Part shown: positions 9,996-22,982 of the stretch, piece after piece
How positions within the stretch are numbered: position 1 is the first letter of the stretch
Layout of the letters: every line of letters begins with the position of its first letter
Program-made: the position numbers and the translations under genes
Assembly (NCBI GenBank): GCA_965240325.2
Contig: OZ251230.1
Coordinates: 2,356,001-2,420,000 of the forward strand
DNA from: Rebecca billardiae RCC1528
Lineage: Eukaryota > Haptophyta
DNA: 64,000 nucleotides
Direction: 5' to 3'
The notes under the pieces: model-generated
Database searches by the model: none
Seen by the model: the letters and a program-made list of their open reading frames with translations, nothing else
Told to the model about the DNA's origin: nothing

Positions 9996-12900
9996 CTACT
10001 TGCCCTTCTTCTTGCTCGCCTTCTTACTTTCGCTCTCCGTCGCCTGCTCCTGCAGCGCGCTGAGCGTGGTCGTCACCTTGTTGACCGCCGACTGCGCAGC
10101 CTCGCGATTCTTCGTGGCCTTGCCCAGCGCGACCGACTTGGCCCGCGACGCGAAGTTGAGCGAGTTGATCGTCTCCTTCACGTTGTACTGCGCCGGGCTC
10201 ACGTTGACGAACCTGCCCGGCACACACGCCAGCGCGCGAGTGCGCACGTGCGTGAGCGCGCATGCGCGCGCGGCCGTGTGGCGGCTGTGCGCCGCGCGCG
10301 CGCGCGCGCGGTGGCGCGCACATGAGCGTCTTCGAGTTGCCGCCCAGGCTGTCCTGCAGGAGGTACGTGAGCTTCGAGTCGCGGTACGGCACGTGCTTCT
10401 CGCCGTTCGCCAGCGCGGCGATCACCGTGCCGAGCGTCGTCAGCGACTTGTTGATCGCCGCGCCCTCCTTGGCCTGCTGGCCCGTCGCGTGCGACTGCGC
10501 GCAGCGCGCAGTCGAGCGGGCCGCGCGCGCATCGGGGCGGGCGGAGGGGGATGAGGCGGCGCGCAGCCGCGCGGGCGGCGCGCGCGCGCGCGCGGCTTCC
10601 CCCGCGCCGCACCTTCGCCAGCCGCTCCGAGCCCGCCAGGTCGACGAGCGACAGCTTGCCGACCCACGTCTCCCCGGCCTCGTTGGTCGTTCGCGCGACG
10701 AGCGTGACCACCATGTGTGAGCGAGACGAGTGCTCGTTCAGGTCGGTGACGGCCTTCTTGCGGTTCTCGTTGCCTGCGCCGCGGCGGGGGGCGCGTTACC
10801 GCGGCACGCGCGCGCGCGCGCACGCACACGCCCTTGTGTGAGTGCCCCGCCCTTGTCCGCGCGACGCGGCGCGCGCGCGCGGCGACCCCGAGGGCGCGGG
10901 CGCGCGCTCGCGGGCGCGCGCTCGCACCGTTGGAGATGAGATTGCGCACGTGCGAGGCGGTGTGGACGTTGATCGACGTGCAGTCCTTGACGTACATGCC
11001 GAGCATCGTGTCCTTGAGGATCTCGTACTTCTTGCCCGAGTGGTCCTGCGCACGGCGCGAGAGATTGCGGGCGCTCACACGGCCGGTCACGCGCGCGCGC
11101 GCGCGCGCGCGGCGCCCACGCCGCGAGCCCGCGCGCGCGCACGGCTGCGCGCGCGTGCGCGCACCTCGCTCGGATCGGCGAGCAGGTCCTTGACCTGCTC
11201 GTTGTAGATCTCGACCATGCCGAGGTACAGCTCGGTCTGCAGCCCCTGCTCCGTCCGCTCCGCCGCCACCTCGAACAGCCGCGAGACCGCACGGTACGTG
11301 AGCCCGGGCTGCTCGCCCTCGCCCTCCATCGTGTACGTCTTGCCCGACCCCGACTGGCCGTATGCGAAGATGCACACGTTGTAACCGTCGAGCACGGAGG
11401 TCATGAGCGGCTCGGTGTCGCGGAAGACGTCCTCCTGCGTCGAGGCCGCGCCGTACACCATGTTGAACTCGAACCGCCGCGTCGGGTTCCGCGTGTCGTC
11501 CTTGTCCGTCACGATCATGTTGGTCTCGTCCGGCGTCGCGACCGCGACGCCGTTCGAGCCGTCAACGGCGAGCTCCTGCTTGTTGGGCGGCCGTACTCGG
11601 CAGTACACGCGCAGGTTGCCGACCATCTCCTGCAGCTGGTTGTGCAGCGCCTTGCGCAGGAAGAACTCGTTCCCGTACTTCCGCGCGAACTCGGTCGCGC
11701 GGTCCTCCGCCGCCGCGAGCTCCTTCTTCGCCTGCTCGAGCTGCGACTGCAGTGTGCCGACCGAGTTAGCCATGCGCTCGTTGGCGTCGTCGAGCGATGC
11801 CTGCAGCCGCTCGCGCTCGGCGCGCAGCTCGGCGACCTCGGCGGAGAGCTTGTCCTCCTGCTCGTGCAGCTCGGTGGCGAGCTTCTCGGCCTCCTCGCGC
11901 GCCTCCTTCATCGCCTCGTCCGCCTGCTCCCGCGCCTTCTGCTCCTTCTTCAGCGCGCCCTTCGCGTCCCGCAGCATGGCCGCCGTCTCGTCCAGCTGAT
12001 ACTGCGCACTCTCCAGCTGCTCCGAGAGCTGTGTCGACCGCTGCTCGGCAGAGGCGGAGGCGTCGGCGAGCGCGCGCTCGGCGGTGCTCGAGCGCTCGTC
12101 GAGCTCGGCGGAGAGCCGGTCGCGCTCGGTCGAGAGCTCCGAGAGCGCCGCCTGCAGCTTCTCCAGCTCGGCGGAGGAGGCGCCCCGGTCGGAGCGAGCG
12201 GCGGCGAGCTCGGCGGCGAGCGCCTCGCGAGCGTCTGTTGCGGCGCGCGCCTCCGCGCTCGCGCGCTCGGCGTCCGAGCGCGCGGTGGCGAGCTGCTGCG
12301 CGAGCTCGAGGCGCTCCTGCTCGGAGACCTTCTGCCCGCCGCGCGCCGACATCTGCAGCTCGAGCTCGTACTTGTTCCGCTCGGACATCGACGCCTCCCA
12401 CTTCGCTCGCAGCTCGTCCGCCGCTCGCTTCTGATTAGCCAGTGCCTCGCGCAGGGCCGCGAGCTCCTGCGACGAGCCGCCGCCGCCGCCGGAGGCGCGC
12501 AGCGTGTCGAGCTCGGCGGCGAGCGCGTTCTTGGAGGAGACGTCGGCCTCCCACTGCGCCTTCCACCGCGCCGCCGCCTGCTGCGCCTCGGCCAGCTCCT
12601 CCGCGCGCGCCTGCAGGTCGAAGGCGAGCTTCTCAGACGCCTTGCGGTGTTCGGAGTGCGCCGCGGTGAGCTGCGCGCTCAGCTCGCGCCGCGTCTTCTC
12701 GGCCTCCTCCGCCTTGAGGTCGGCGGCGGCGAGGGCCTCGGCGAGGCGCTGCTTCATCGACTCCACGTCGCCCGCCTTCGCGTCCAGCCGGCCCTCCACC
12801 TCCGCCCGCTTCGCCGTCGCGCGCGCGTGCTCCGCCTCCATCGCGGCGCGCGCGGCAATCTCCTTCTCCGCCTGCGCCCGCCAGTGCGCCGCCGACGCCT

Positions 12901-14351
12901 TCTCGGAGTTGGCGGTGGTCTCGGCGGCCTCCTTGGCGGAGGAGAGGGTCGTGGCGCGCTCGCGCGCGTCGTCCGCCTCCTGCCGCAGCCGCGAGAGCTC
13001 GTCGAGCAGCGCCGCCTTCTCCTCGTCCGCGCCGGACGCAATCTGCATGCACAGCGCGCGCCACTGCTCGGGCGACTGGTCGGCGGCGGGCGGGAGCGCC
13101 GACGAGAGAGCGCCGCCGCCGCCCGCCGCCTGCAGCGCGAGCTGCGCGGCGGCGGCGGCGGAGCCCATGTCGACGGCGGTGCCGTCGCCCTCGGCGTGCC
13201 CCTGCAGCGCCGCCTGCGCCTCGCCCAGCGCGCCGCGCAGCCGCTCGTTGTCCTGCATCGCAATCGACCATTCGGTCTTCCAGCCCTCCGCCTGCATTTG
13301 CAAAATCGCCACCTCCTGCAAAAATAGCTGCGAGTTCACGTCGAGCTGCGACTCGTCCATCCCGCCGAACGCGCCGTAGTACGAGTTGTCGAACCAGTTG
13401 TCCACGCCGCCGCCGTCCGCGCCGTCACCCTGCGTCGCCAGGTCCGCCGACTTGAGCTCCTGCGCTCGCTCGAGGTTGAGCGCGCCCAAGCCGAGCCCCG
13501 TGCCGGCCGCGCCGGCCGCGCCGCCGTTTGCGCCGCCGCCGAGCGGCGGCAGCGCGAGCGACGGCGTGGGCGCGCCGCTGCCGCCGTCGGCCGCGGCGGG
13601 GTGGAGCGAGGGGAGCGCCCGCGGCGGCAGCGGCCCCACCCCCTCCTCCTCCTCCTCCTCCTCCTCGTCCACGCGCCGCGCGCGCGGGCTCTCCGGAATG
13701 GAAGCCCCAGCGGCGCGCGCGAGCGCGCGCGGCGTGCGCGCCGTCCCGTCGTTCCTCCGCATCGGGCCGCCGCGCGGCGTGAAGCCCGAGGCGAGGCCGG
13801 CGAGCGGGCCGGCGGCGTGCAGCATCTTCGGGTTGTTCATGAACAGCGCGCGCGTGCGCGGCGTCTGCCCGCCGTCGCCGCCGCTCCCCGGCACCACCGA
13901 GCCGCGCGGCGTGAACCCTGGCACAGGCTGACCCTGCCGTAGAGCAATCCTTGTCTTGGATTGCTTCTTCTCGATCGGCGCGATCTCCTCCCAGCGGTCG
14001 ACGAGCGCCTTCATCTCGGCCTGCAGCGCGAGGAGCGGCGGGCGCATCTCGTCCGACACCATCGCCGCCGACGCGCCCGCCGTGCGCGGCGTCGCGCCGC
14101 CCGCGAGCTGCGAGCCGAGAAACACATCGATGCGCTTGAGCCAGCCGCGGCAGTCCTGTGACGCCTGTGTCGCCTCGGCTAGGTCCAGGTTTGCGAGCGC
14201 GCCGTCGTCGGAGGCGGAGAGGGCGTGCTTGAGCCGGTCGACGTCCTCCTGCATCACGTCGATCTCCGCGCGGATCGCCACGTCGTTCGTCCCGCCGCCG
14301 CCCCCGCCGCCCCCGCCGCCGCCGCCGAGCAGCGCGGACGCGCCGCCGCCC

Positions 14352-14385
<34 letters not shown>

Positions 14386-17300
14386 CCGCGCCGCCGCCAG
14401 CGTCCAGTCCAGCGGTGAGCTTGGCGTGCGGCTTGGGCAGGTGGTACCCCTCGCGGTCGAGCATGTCGTACGCCTCGACGAACCCCGCCGTCTGCGCGCC
14501 GTCCCCGTACCAGTCCGCCCAGTTCGAGACGAGCTGCAGGATGGTGGAGCGGACGAGAGCTTTCTCGGAAGCGTCCTTCCGCGCGAGGTCGACCAACCGT
14601 CGGATCCACCGCTCCGAGGCGACCTGCTGACGAAACACGGCGTCGCACGCGGGCACGCACCACTCGAGCAGCATGAGCACCGCGAGCGTCGAGCGCGTGC
14701 GCGACTCCTCCGTCGAGCCCGCGCGCAGCCCGTTCTTGAGCACGCGCAGCGCGGCCGAGGCCGAGTGCACCTTGGAGCGGCCGGGTGCCTGCACGAGCGC
14801 CTCGATTTGCACCGCGCACTCGACCACCTCGGTCCACGCCTCGCGCACCGCGGCCTTCATCGCGGTGCCGAGCACCTCCATCATGCGCGACTCGGCCTCG
14901 ACGAGCTGCTCTTCCTCCTCCCCCGAGTCCAGCGCGCCGCCGCCCTCCTCCTCCTCCTCCTCCTCCTCCTCCTCCAGCTTCGATTTGGACTCCGCCTTCG
15001 CCGCCATCTTTTGTGCAAACATCTGCTGCTTCTGAGCCATCAGCTGCTGCGACTCGGCGGAGATGGCGGAGGCGCCGGCGTACTCGTCGTCGTCGTCGGC
15101 GGAGGCGGAGCGCTGCCGCCCGGTCAGGTACCCGCGCGACGCCGCGATCGTCGCCGCGCGCTGGTTGTGCGACGCCGACTTGCCCTTGCGCGCCGTGAGC
15201 AGCGCCGAGCGATTCGCCTGCGCACGCTCCTCCTTCGCCTCGAGCTGCTCTGCGGTTAGTGCGTCCTTCTTGCGCGTGCGCGCGGCGAGCCTCGCCTCCA
15301 TGCGCGAGACGAAGGCCTTGTCGCGCGGGGTCGCGCCCGAGCCGCCGCCGCCGCCGCCGTCACCGCCGCCGCCCGACTTCATGTCCACCTCGATCACGCC
15401 CAATCTGCGGATCTGCGCGAGCACGTCCGCGACCTCCGGCGAGTCCGCGCCGAGCGCGAACGTGAGAACCGACTTTGCTTCCTCCAGCGTCATCTCGGCG
15501 GCCTCGGCCTTGCCCTGCCGGTGGTACGCGGCGCCGAGCGCGGCGAGGTGCCGCCCGACCCGCGCGTGGTCCGGCCCGAGCGCCGCCTTGTCGATCGCGT
15601 ACGCGCGCTTGTACAGCGCGACCGCGTCGTCCTCGCGCCGCTGCGAGACGTAGAGCTGAGCCAATCGGACGAGCGGGTCGACGACGCGCGCGTCCTCGGC
15701 GCCGCAGACGGACTCAATGATGGTGATGGCGTTCATGTAGAGCAGCAGCGCCTCCTTGACGAGGCCGCGCGCCGCGTACCCCTCGCCCAGCTCGGTGAGC
15801 CGCGCGGCGACGGCGGGCAGCACCGTCGTCATCTGCGCGCCCTGCTGCTGCGCCGCGGCCGCGTCGGCGCGCGCACCCTGGAGCTTGGCTCGCGCCTCCG
15901 CGACCTGCGCGCGCAGCTGGTCCGACTCGGCCTGCGCGGAGGCGCGGAGCGTGGCCATCGCCTGCTCGAGCCCCGCGCCCGACTCCACCCCCTGGATCTG
16001 CGCCGAGAGCTCCGCGATCTGCGCCTCGATCCCCGCCGCCTCCTTGTCCGCCGCCGCGCGCGCCGCGGCCACCTGCGCCTTGGCACCCTCGAGCTCGCGA
16101 GCGCACTCGGCCGCATGCTCCTGCTCCTTGCCCACGTTGGCGCGGAGCTCGGCGACGTGCGCCTCGAGCTTGGCGAGCTGCGACGGCTCCGGCGTCATCT
16201 GCTCGAGCATCTCCGCCTGCGCCTCCGACGTCGGCGCCTCGACCGACGCGAGGTCAGCCTGCAGCCGCGTCGCAAGCGCTTTCGGATCGGCCGCGAGCGC
16301 GGCCTCTGGTCGGATCTTGGCGCGCGCCGCGATGCCGGCGAGCTCGAGCGCGGCGGCGGTCTCGTAGAAGTCGGCGCGGTCGGGCGAGACGCAGAGCACG
16401 AGCGCCGCGCGCCCGCCCTCCAGCCCCAGCGCGCCCGAGAGCAGCCGCGTCAGCTTCGAGTCGCGGAACGGCGGGCGGTCCTTCTTGCGCTTCGCCATGT
16501 GAGCGACGGCGCGCTCGAACGCCTTCAGCGAAGTGTTGAGCGCGCAGAAGTCCTCGACGGTGAGGCCGGAGACGCCGGAGACGCGCAGCGGCGGCGGCGG
16601 GGCGAGGTCGACCACGTACAGCACCGGGTACTCCGCCGACTCCGCCTCGATCCGCACCGACGCGATCAAGTGGGAAAGTTCCGCGAACGGGCGCGCGACG
16701 CCCGCGGTCGCTCGCGAGCGCGCAGCCGCCGCGGTCCGCACGAGCGCGTCGAGCTCGGCGACGGCGCGCACGCGCTGCCAGTGGCAGCCGTCGAGGCGCA
16801 CGGCGCCACGCGCGCTCTCGCCCAGCGCCAGCTCGCCGCCGCCCTTCCCCGCGCCCGCCGCACCCGCCGCCGCGAGCGCGTCCGTGAAGCCCTCCAGATA
16901 GAGAAGAGTGAACGACACCTCAACGCCCGCGTCGGGCGGCGCGAGCTTGAGCGCGCGCTCGACGGCGCGGTGGAGCAGGCCGGGCGCGCCGGGCGCGCCG
17001 AAGGCGGTGCTCGTCGTGCCCGCGCCCGCCTGCCCGTAGCACGCGATGCACCCCGCCGCGCCCTCGGCGCTGCCCGCCGTGCCGGCGAGTGCGGCCACAA
17101 CCATCTCATCAACCGCTTGCGCGCTCAGCTCGGCGAGCGAGCGCGGGCCGCCGCCGGGGGCGAAGACGCCGCTCAGCGCGACGGGGCTGCCCTCGGGCTG
17201 GCCGTTGAAGTCGACCACCCACGCCTCACGCCGCTCGGGCGCGACCTCCACGACGCTGCGCGCGGGCGCGGGCGCGCGAGCGCGGCAGCGCGCGTGGCGT

Positions 17301-17806
17301 GGGCATCACGTGTGAGTGCGCGCGCGCGCGCGCGGGTGAGCCGCCGGGCCGCGCACGCCGCGCGCGCGGCGCGAGGGCGAGGCGTGGCACCCGCGCACGC
17401 GCGTGCGCGCGTACCTCGGCCCGGTCTCCGTCGGCTCTCGCACGCGCAGGAAGACGCGCACAGCCTCGAGCGGCTTGCCCTCGCGATCCTCCTCCTCCAG
17501 ATCCGAGGCGGCGGAGGAGGAGGACTTGTTGATCGGGGGCGCGCGCGGCGGCGCGAGGCCGTGCGGAGACTTGGGCGCGCGGCTGCCCGTCGGCGTGCGC
17601 GGCCGAGGCGGCGCCGAGCGGCCGGCGGACGCCGCGCGCTGCCCAGGCGGCGTTGAGTCGGCGTGCGCGCGCGAAGGCGGCCGCTGCGGGCCGGCCGAGG
17701 TCGTGCCCGGCGGTGTCGTGGGCGGCCGGCTGCCCGGTGGCGTCGGTGGGCGTAATCGCCCCTCGCGCGCCGACTTTGGCGTGCCCGAGCGCTTCTGGCT
17801 CGACAT
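9996..17806 (-). CDS. Kinesin-14 with an extra degenerate N-terminal motor and KLC-like TPRs
   Basis: Six exons join in phase with GT-AG introns: 17806-17415, 17255-11165, 11045-10928, 10773-10613, 10494-10322 and 10212-9996. They give 2383 residues. Near residue 115 a kinesin start (VRVFLRVRE) opens a motor-like domain with [10 protein letters not shown] where the P-loop should be (catalytic Lys replaced by Thr), a VVDLAPPP remnant of switch II, and an intact RDSKLTRLL. Four KLC-like TPR segments follow at about 606-750. A poly-Gly tract lies near 1085-1125 and long coiled coil at about 1440-2000. A kinesin-14 neck ([19 protein letters not shown]) then leads to a complete motor: [22 protein letters not shown] and [10 protein letters not shown]. 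The C-terminal motor should be an active, probably minus-end-directed ATPase. The N-terminal one should not hydrolyse ATP. An in-frame ATG at 17944 could add 46 residues. Confidence 0.88.
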
Positions 17807-18024
17807 GGCGCCGAGCGGCTCCACACGCCGGCCGACGGTGCCACTGCCACGCTTGGCACAGTTTCCAAACTCGAGCGAGCAGCTGCCACTGTGCAAATAT
17901 GGGCCGTTTGGGATTTTGGCCTGGTCGTTATTCGATCTCGACATCTCGTCCGATCTGCGAAGCGCGTGCGATGGCAGATGAACTACCCGGGAACCAGGTC
18001 CAGTTGCTTGAACGGGGTACGTGA

Positions 18025-19731
18025 ATGATGGCGGATTCGACGACTAGCCCTGCGGTCAGGCTCCTCTTACGCAAGTCGGCGCGTGGGGACGCGCGTGCGA
18101 CGTTCCTTCTGGCGCGGCGGGCTGAGGATGGCGAGGGCATCGCACAGGACCACCGCGAAGCCTTTCGCCTGTACACCCTCGCCGCTGAGCGCAGCTTTGC
18201 AGATGCGCAGTCGAAGATGGGCCACATCTACGTGAACGGCGCGCTTGGGCAGCCAAAGGACCTCGAGGCAGCAGCGCGCTGGTACCGGCTGGCGGCCGAG
18301 CATGGCTACGCTCCGGCGCAGTGCAATCTGGGCCTGCAGTACGCACAAGGCGAGGGCGTGCCGCAGGACTGGGGCGAGGCGGTGCGCTGGTTCCGGCTGG
18401 CGGCCGAGCAGGGCCACGCACTCGCGCAGTGCAATCTGGGCGTGCGGTACGCACGAGGCGAGGGCGTGCCGCAGGACTGGGGCGAGGCTGTGCGCTGGTA
18501 CCGGCTGGCGGCCGAGCAGGGCGACGCTCAGGCGCAGTGCAATCTGGGCGTGCGGTACGCACGAGGCGAGGGCGTGCCGCAGGACTGGGGCGAGGCTGTG
18601 CGCTGGTTCCGGCTGGCGGCCGAGCAGGGCGACGCTCAGGCGCAGTGCAATCTGGGCGTGCGGTACGCACGAGGTGAGGGCGTGCCGCAGGACTTGGGCG
18701 AGGCTGTGCGCTGGTTCCGGCTGGCGGCCGAGCAGGGCCACGCACTCGCGCAGTGCAATCTGGGCGTGCAGTACGCACAAGGCGAGGGCGTGCCGCAGGA
18801 CTGGGGCGAGGCGGTGCGCTGGTACCGGCTGGCGGCCGAGCAGGGCTACGCACTCGCGCAGTGCAATCTGGGCCTGCAGTACGCACAAGGCGAGGGCGTG
18901 CCGCAGGACTGGGGCGAGGCTGTGCGCTGGTTCCGGCTGGCGGCCGAGCAGGGCGACGCTCAGGCGCAGTGCAATCTGGGCGTGCGGTACGCACGAGGCG
19001 AGGGCGTGCCGCAGGACTGGGGCGAGGCTGTGCGCTGGTACCGGCTGGCGGCCGAGCAGGGCGACGCTCAGGCGCAGTGCAATCTGGGCGTGCGGTACGC
19101 ACGAGGCGAGGGCGTGCCGCATGACTGGGGCGAGGCGGTGCGCTGGTTCCGGCTGGCGGCCGAGCAGGGCTACGCACTCGCGCAGTGCAATCTGGGCGTG
19201 CGGTACGCACGAGGCGAGGGCGTGCCGCAGGACTGGGGCGAGGCTGTGCGCTGGTACCGGCTGGCGGCCGAGCAGGGCGACGCTCAGGCGCAGTGCAATC
19301 TGGGCGTGCGGTACGCACAAGGCGAGGGCGTGCCGCAGGACTTGGGCGAGGCTGTGCGCTGGTACCGGCTGGCTACGCAGGGAGGGAGCGCATATGGGCA
19401 CTTTCGGCTTGGAGAGCTGACGCTGCACGGCACGGTAGTGGAGCGTGACGTGGAGGAGGCAGCTCGGCTGTTGCACCGTGGCCAAGAGCTCGATCCAGCC
19501 CTCGGAGACAGTGTACGCGAGGTCCTGGCCGTGGAGGCTGGGGAGCGTGACGTGGTCTCCACGTGCTGCATCGCCTGCGGACGGACAGGCCGTGGTCTCA
19601 AGAAGTGCGAGCGGTGCCATGTGGCGGTCTTCTGCTCGCGTGAGCACCTGCGCAGCTCGTGGAAGGTGCACAAGCCCCACTGCAACGCGTGGGCTTCGCA
19701 GTGCGATGAGGACTCCGAGGAGGCAAGGTGA
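18025..19731 (+). CDS. SEL1-repeat protein with C-terminal MYND zinc finger, copy A
   Basis: The 568-residue frame starts at two adjacent ATGs (18025 and 18028). Two diverged SEL1-like repeats are followed by ten almost identical 36-residue units (108 bp each) with the core AQCNLGVRYARGEGVPQDWG, then one diverged repeat. A MYND-type zinc finger closes the protein (CCIACGRTG, KKCERCHVAVFCSREH, HKPHC: the C-x2-C, C-x2-C, C-x3-H/C plan). SEL1 units are TPR-like helical scaffolds and MYND fingers bind peptides, so an adaptor role is likely. The partner is unknown. A second copy with 12 units lies at 52979-54889, and the first 190 coding bases differ at only one or two positions. The repeat DNA is open in several frames on both strands, but only this frame has SEL1 and MYND sense. 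Confidence 0.93.
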   Translation: MMADSTTSPAVRLLLRKSARGDARATFLLARRAEDGEGIAQDHREAFRLYTLAAERSFADAQSKMGHIYVNGALGQPKDLEAAARWYRLAAEHGYAPAQCNLGLQYAQGEGVPQDWGEAVRWFRLAAEQGHALAQCNLGVRYARGEGVPQDWGEAVRWYRLAAEQGDAQAQCNLGVRYARGEGVPQDWGEAVRWFRLAAEQGDAQAQCNLGVRYARGEGVPQDLGEAVRWFRLAAEQGHALAQCNLGVQYAQGEGVPQDWGEAVRWYRLAAEQGYALAQCNLGLQYAQGEGVPQDWGEAVRWFRLAAEQGDAQAQCNLGVRYARGEGVPQDWGEAVRWYRLAAEQGDAQAQCNLGVRYARGEGVPHDWGEAVRWFRLAAEQGYALAQCNLGVRYARGEGVPQDWGEAVRWYRLAAEQGDAQAQCNLGVRYAQGEGVPQDLGEAVRWYRLATQGGSAYGHFRLGELTLHGTVVERDVEEAARLLHRGQELDPALGDSVREVLAVEAGERDVVSTCCIACGRTGRGLKKCERCHVAVFCSREHLRSSWKVHKPHCNAWASQCDEDSEEAR

Positions 19732-21904
<2,173 letters not shown>

Positions 21905-22522
21905 GTGCGCAGCGCGCACATGGTGGTGCGCGCGCTGGAGCGCGCGCTCTTCGCGCACACGCGCTACGTCGTCAGCTTTGCCGCGTTCGTCGCGCTGCTC
22001 GTGCGCAATGACTCGAGCACGACCATCTGCGTCGGCGGAGCGATCGCCAACGCGCTGTGCAACAAGGCGCTCAAGCACACCATCGCGCAGCGGCGGCCTC
22101 CCGGCTCGCCGCTGCACGACCCAGGCATGCCGTCGAGCCATGCATCCTCGCTCTTCTTCTTCGGCGCCTACCTCACGGCCGCGCTGGTGTACAGCGCCCG
22201 GCCGTACAGACTTGGCGAGGCATGTGCGCTCCTCGCGCTCACGACGGCCGCCGCCGCGTACCGTGTGCGCGCGGGCTACCACACGCTCGCGCAGGTGGTG
22301 GTGGGCGGCCTGATAGGCGGCTCCGCCGGCTTCGCGTGGCACGAGCTCGCGCGCCCGCGGCTCGCCGGCAAGTTCGACGGCCGGCGCACGGCGCTCTTTG
22401 CAGCGGCGGTCGTCGCCGTGGGCTCGGTGTATGTGTCGAAGACCGAGGGGCTCGTCTCTGGCACGCTCTGGCCGTGGACGTCGCCGCGGCCGGCTGCCAA
22501 GCGCCGCCTGAAACGAGGGTGA
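21905..22522 (+). CDS. PAP2-family lipid phosphatase
   Basis: The frame encodes 205 residues. The start could be the ATG at 21905 or that at 21920 (MVVRALERALF). The three phosphatase motifs of the family are in order: K-HTIAQR-RP (KX6RP), PSSH with the first catalytic His, and RVRAGYHTLAQV holding the second His. In the third motif the usual Asp is Gln, as in plant LPPepsilon and related forms. Four or five hydrophobic segments fit an integral membrane enzyme of the dolichyl-diphosphatase/lipid phosphate phosphatase type, with its active site at the membrane face. The substrate (phosphatidate, dolichyl-PP or other prenyl-PP) cannot be decided from sequence. The C-terminus is basic. Confidence 0.85.
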   Translation: MRSAHMVVRALERALFAHTRYVVSFAAFVALLVRNDSSTTICVGGAIANALCNKALKHTIAQRRPPGSPLHDPGMPSSHASSLFFFGAYLTAALVYSARPYRLGEACALLALTTAAAAYRVRAGYHTLAQVVVGGLIGGSAGFAWHELARPRLAGKFDGRRTALFAAAVVAVGSVYVSKTEGLVSGTLWPWTSPRPAAKRRLKRG

Positions 22523-22982
22523 GGCCTGATGCTTCGACCCACGGCATGGGCGCTCCCAGGGCTGCGTGTGCTGCTGCTGTAAGAGCCCGGCCGGGATCAC
22601 GGACTAGGTACTACTCACGGCGGTCATTGACGATGGCCGGCGCCGCGGCGGCGGGCCGGCTTCGGCCCGCCGCCTGGGCCCAGGACCGGTGCGGCAGCAT
22701 CGGATGCTGACGATGACTATACATATTGCTCTGCTTAACGTACGATCGACTGCTGACGATAACTGACGCCGATGCGAGCAGGCTTATTCGTTCTCATCAT
22801 CAATAATATATATTTCCTCGTCATCAAACTCTCAAAGTGAGTCAAAGCACTCAAGCAGGCCGCTTCGTCGTCACGGCAGCAGCAGCGCATGGTCGCGCCA
22901 TCACGGCAGTTGTGTACGGAGTGGATGCGCGCATATCGCGGCATCGGGGCCTCGGCGGCCGGCGACGATCGGAAGCAGCTCG
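22523..22982. other. Convergent intergenic region
   Basis: About 460 bp between the plus-strand PAP2 gene and the minus-strand membrane-protein gene. It becomes AT-richer from about 22710 (AATAATATATATTTCC near 22803). No gene is seen, and 3' UTRs of both genes are expected here. Confidence 0.4.
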
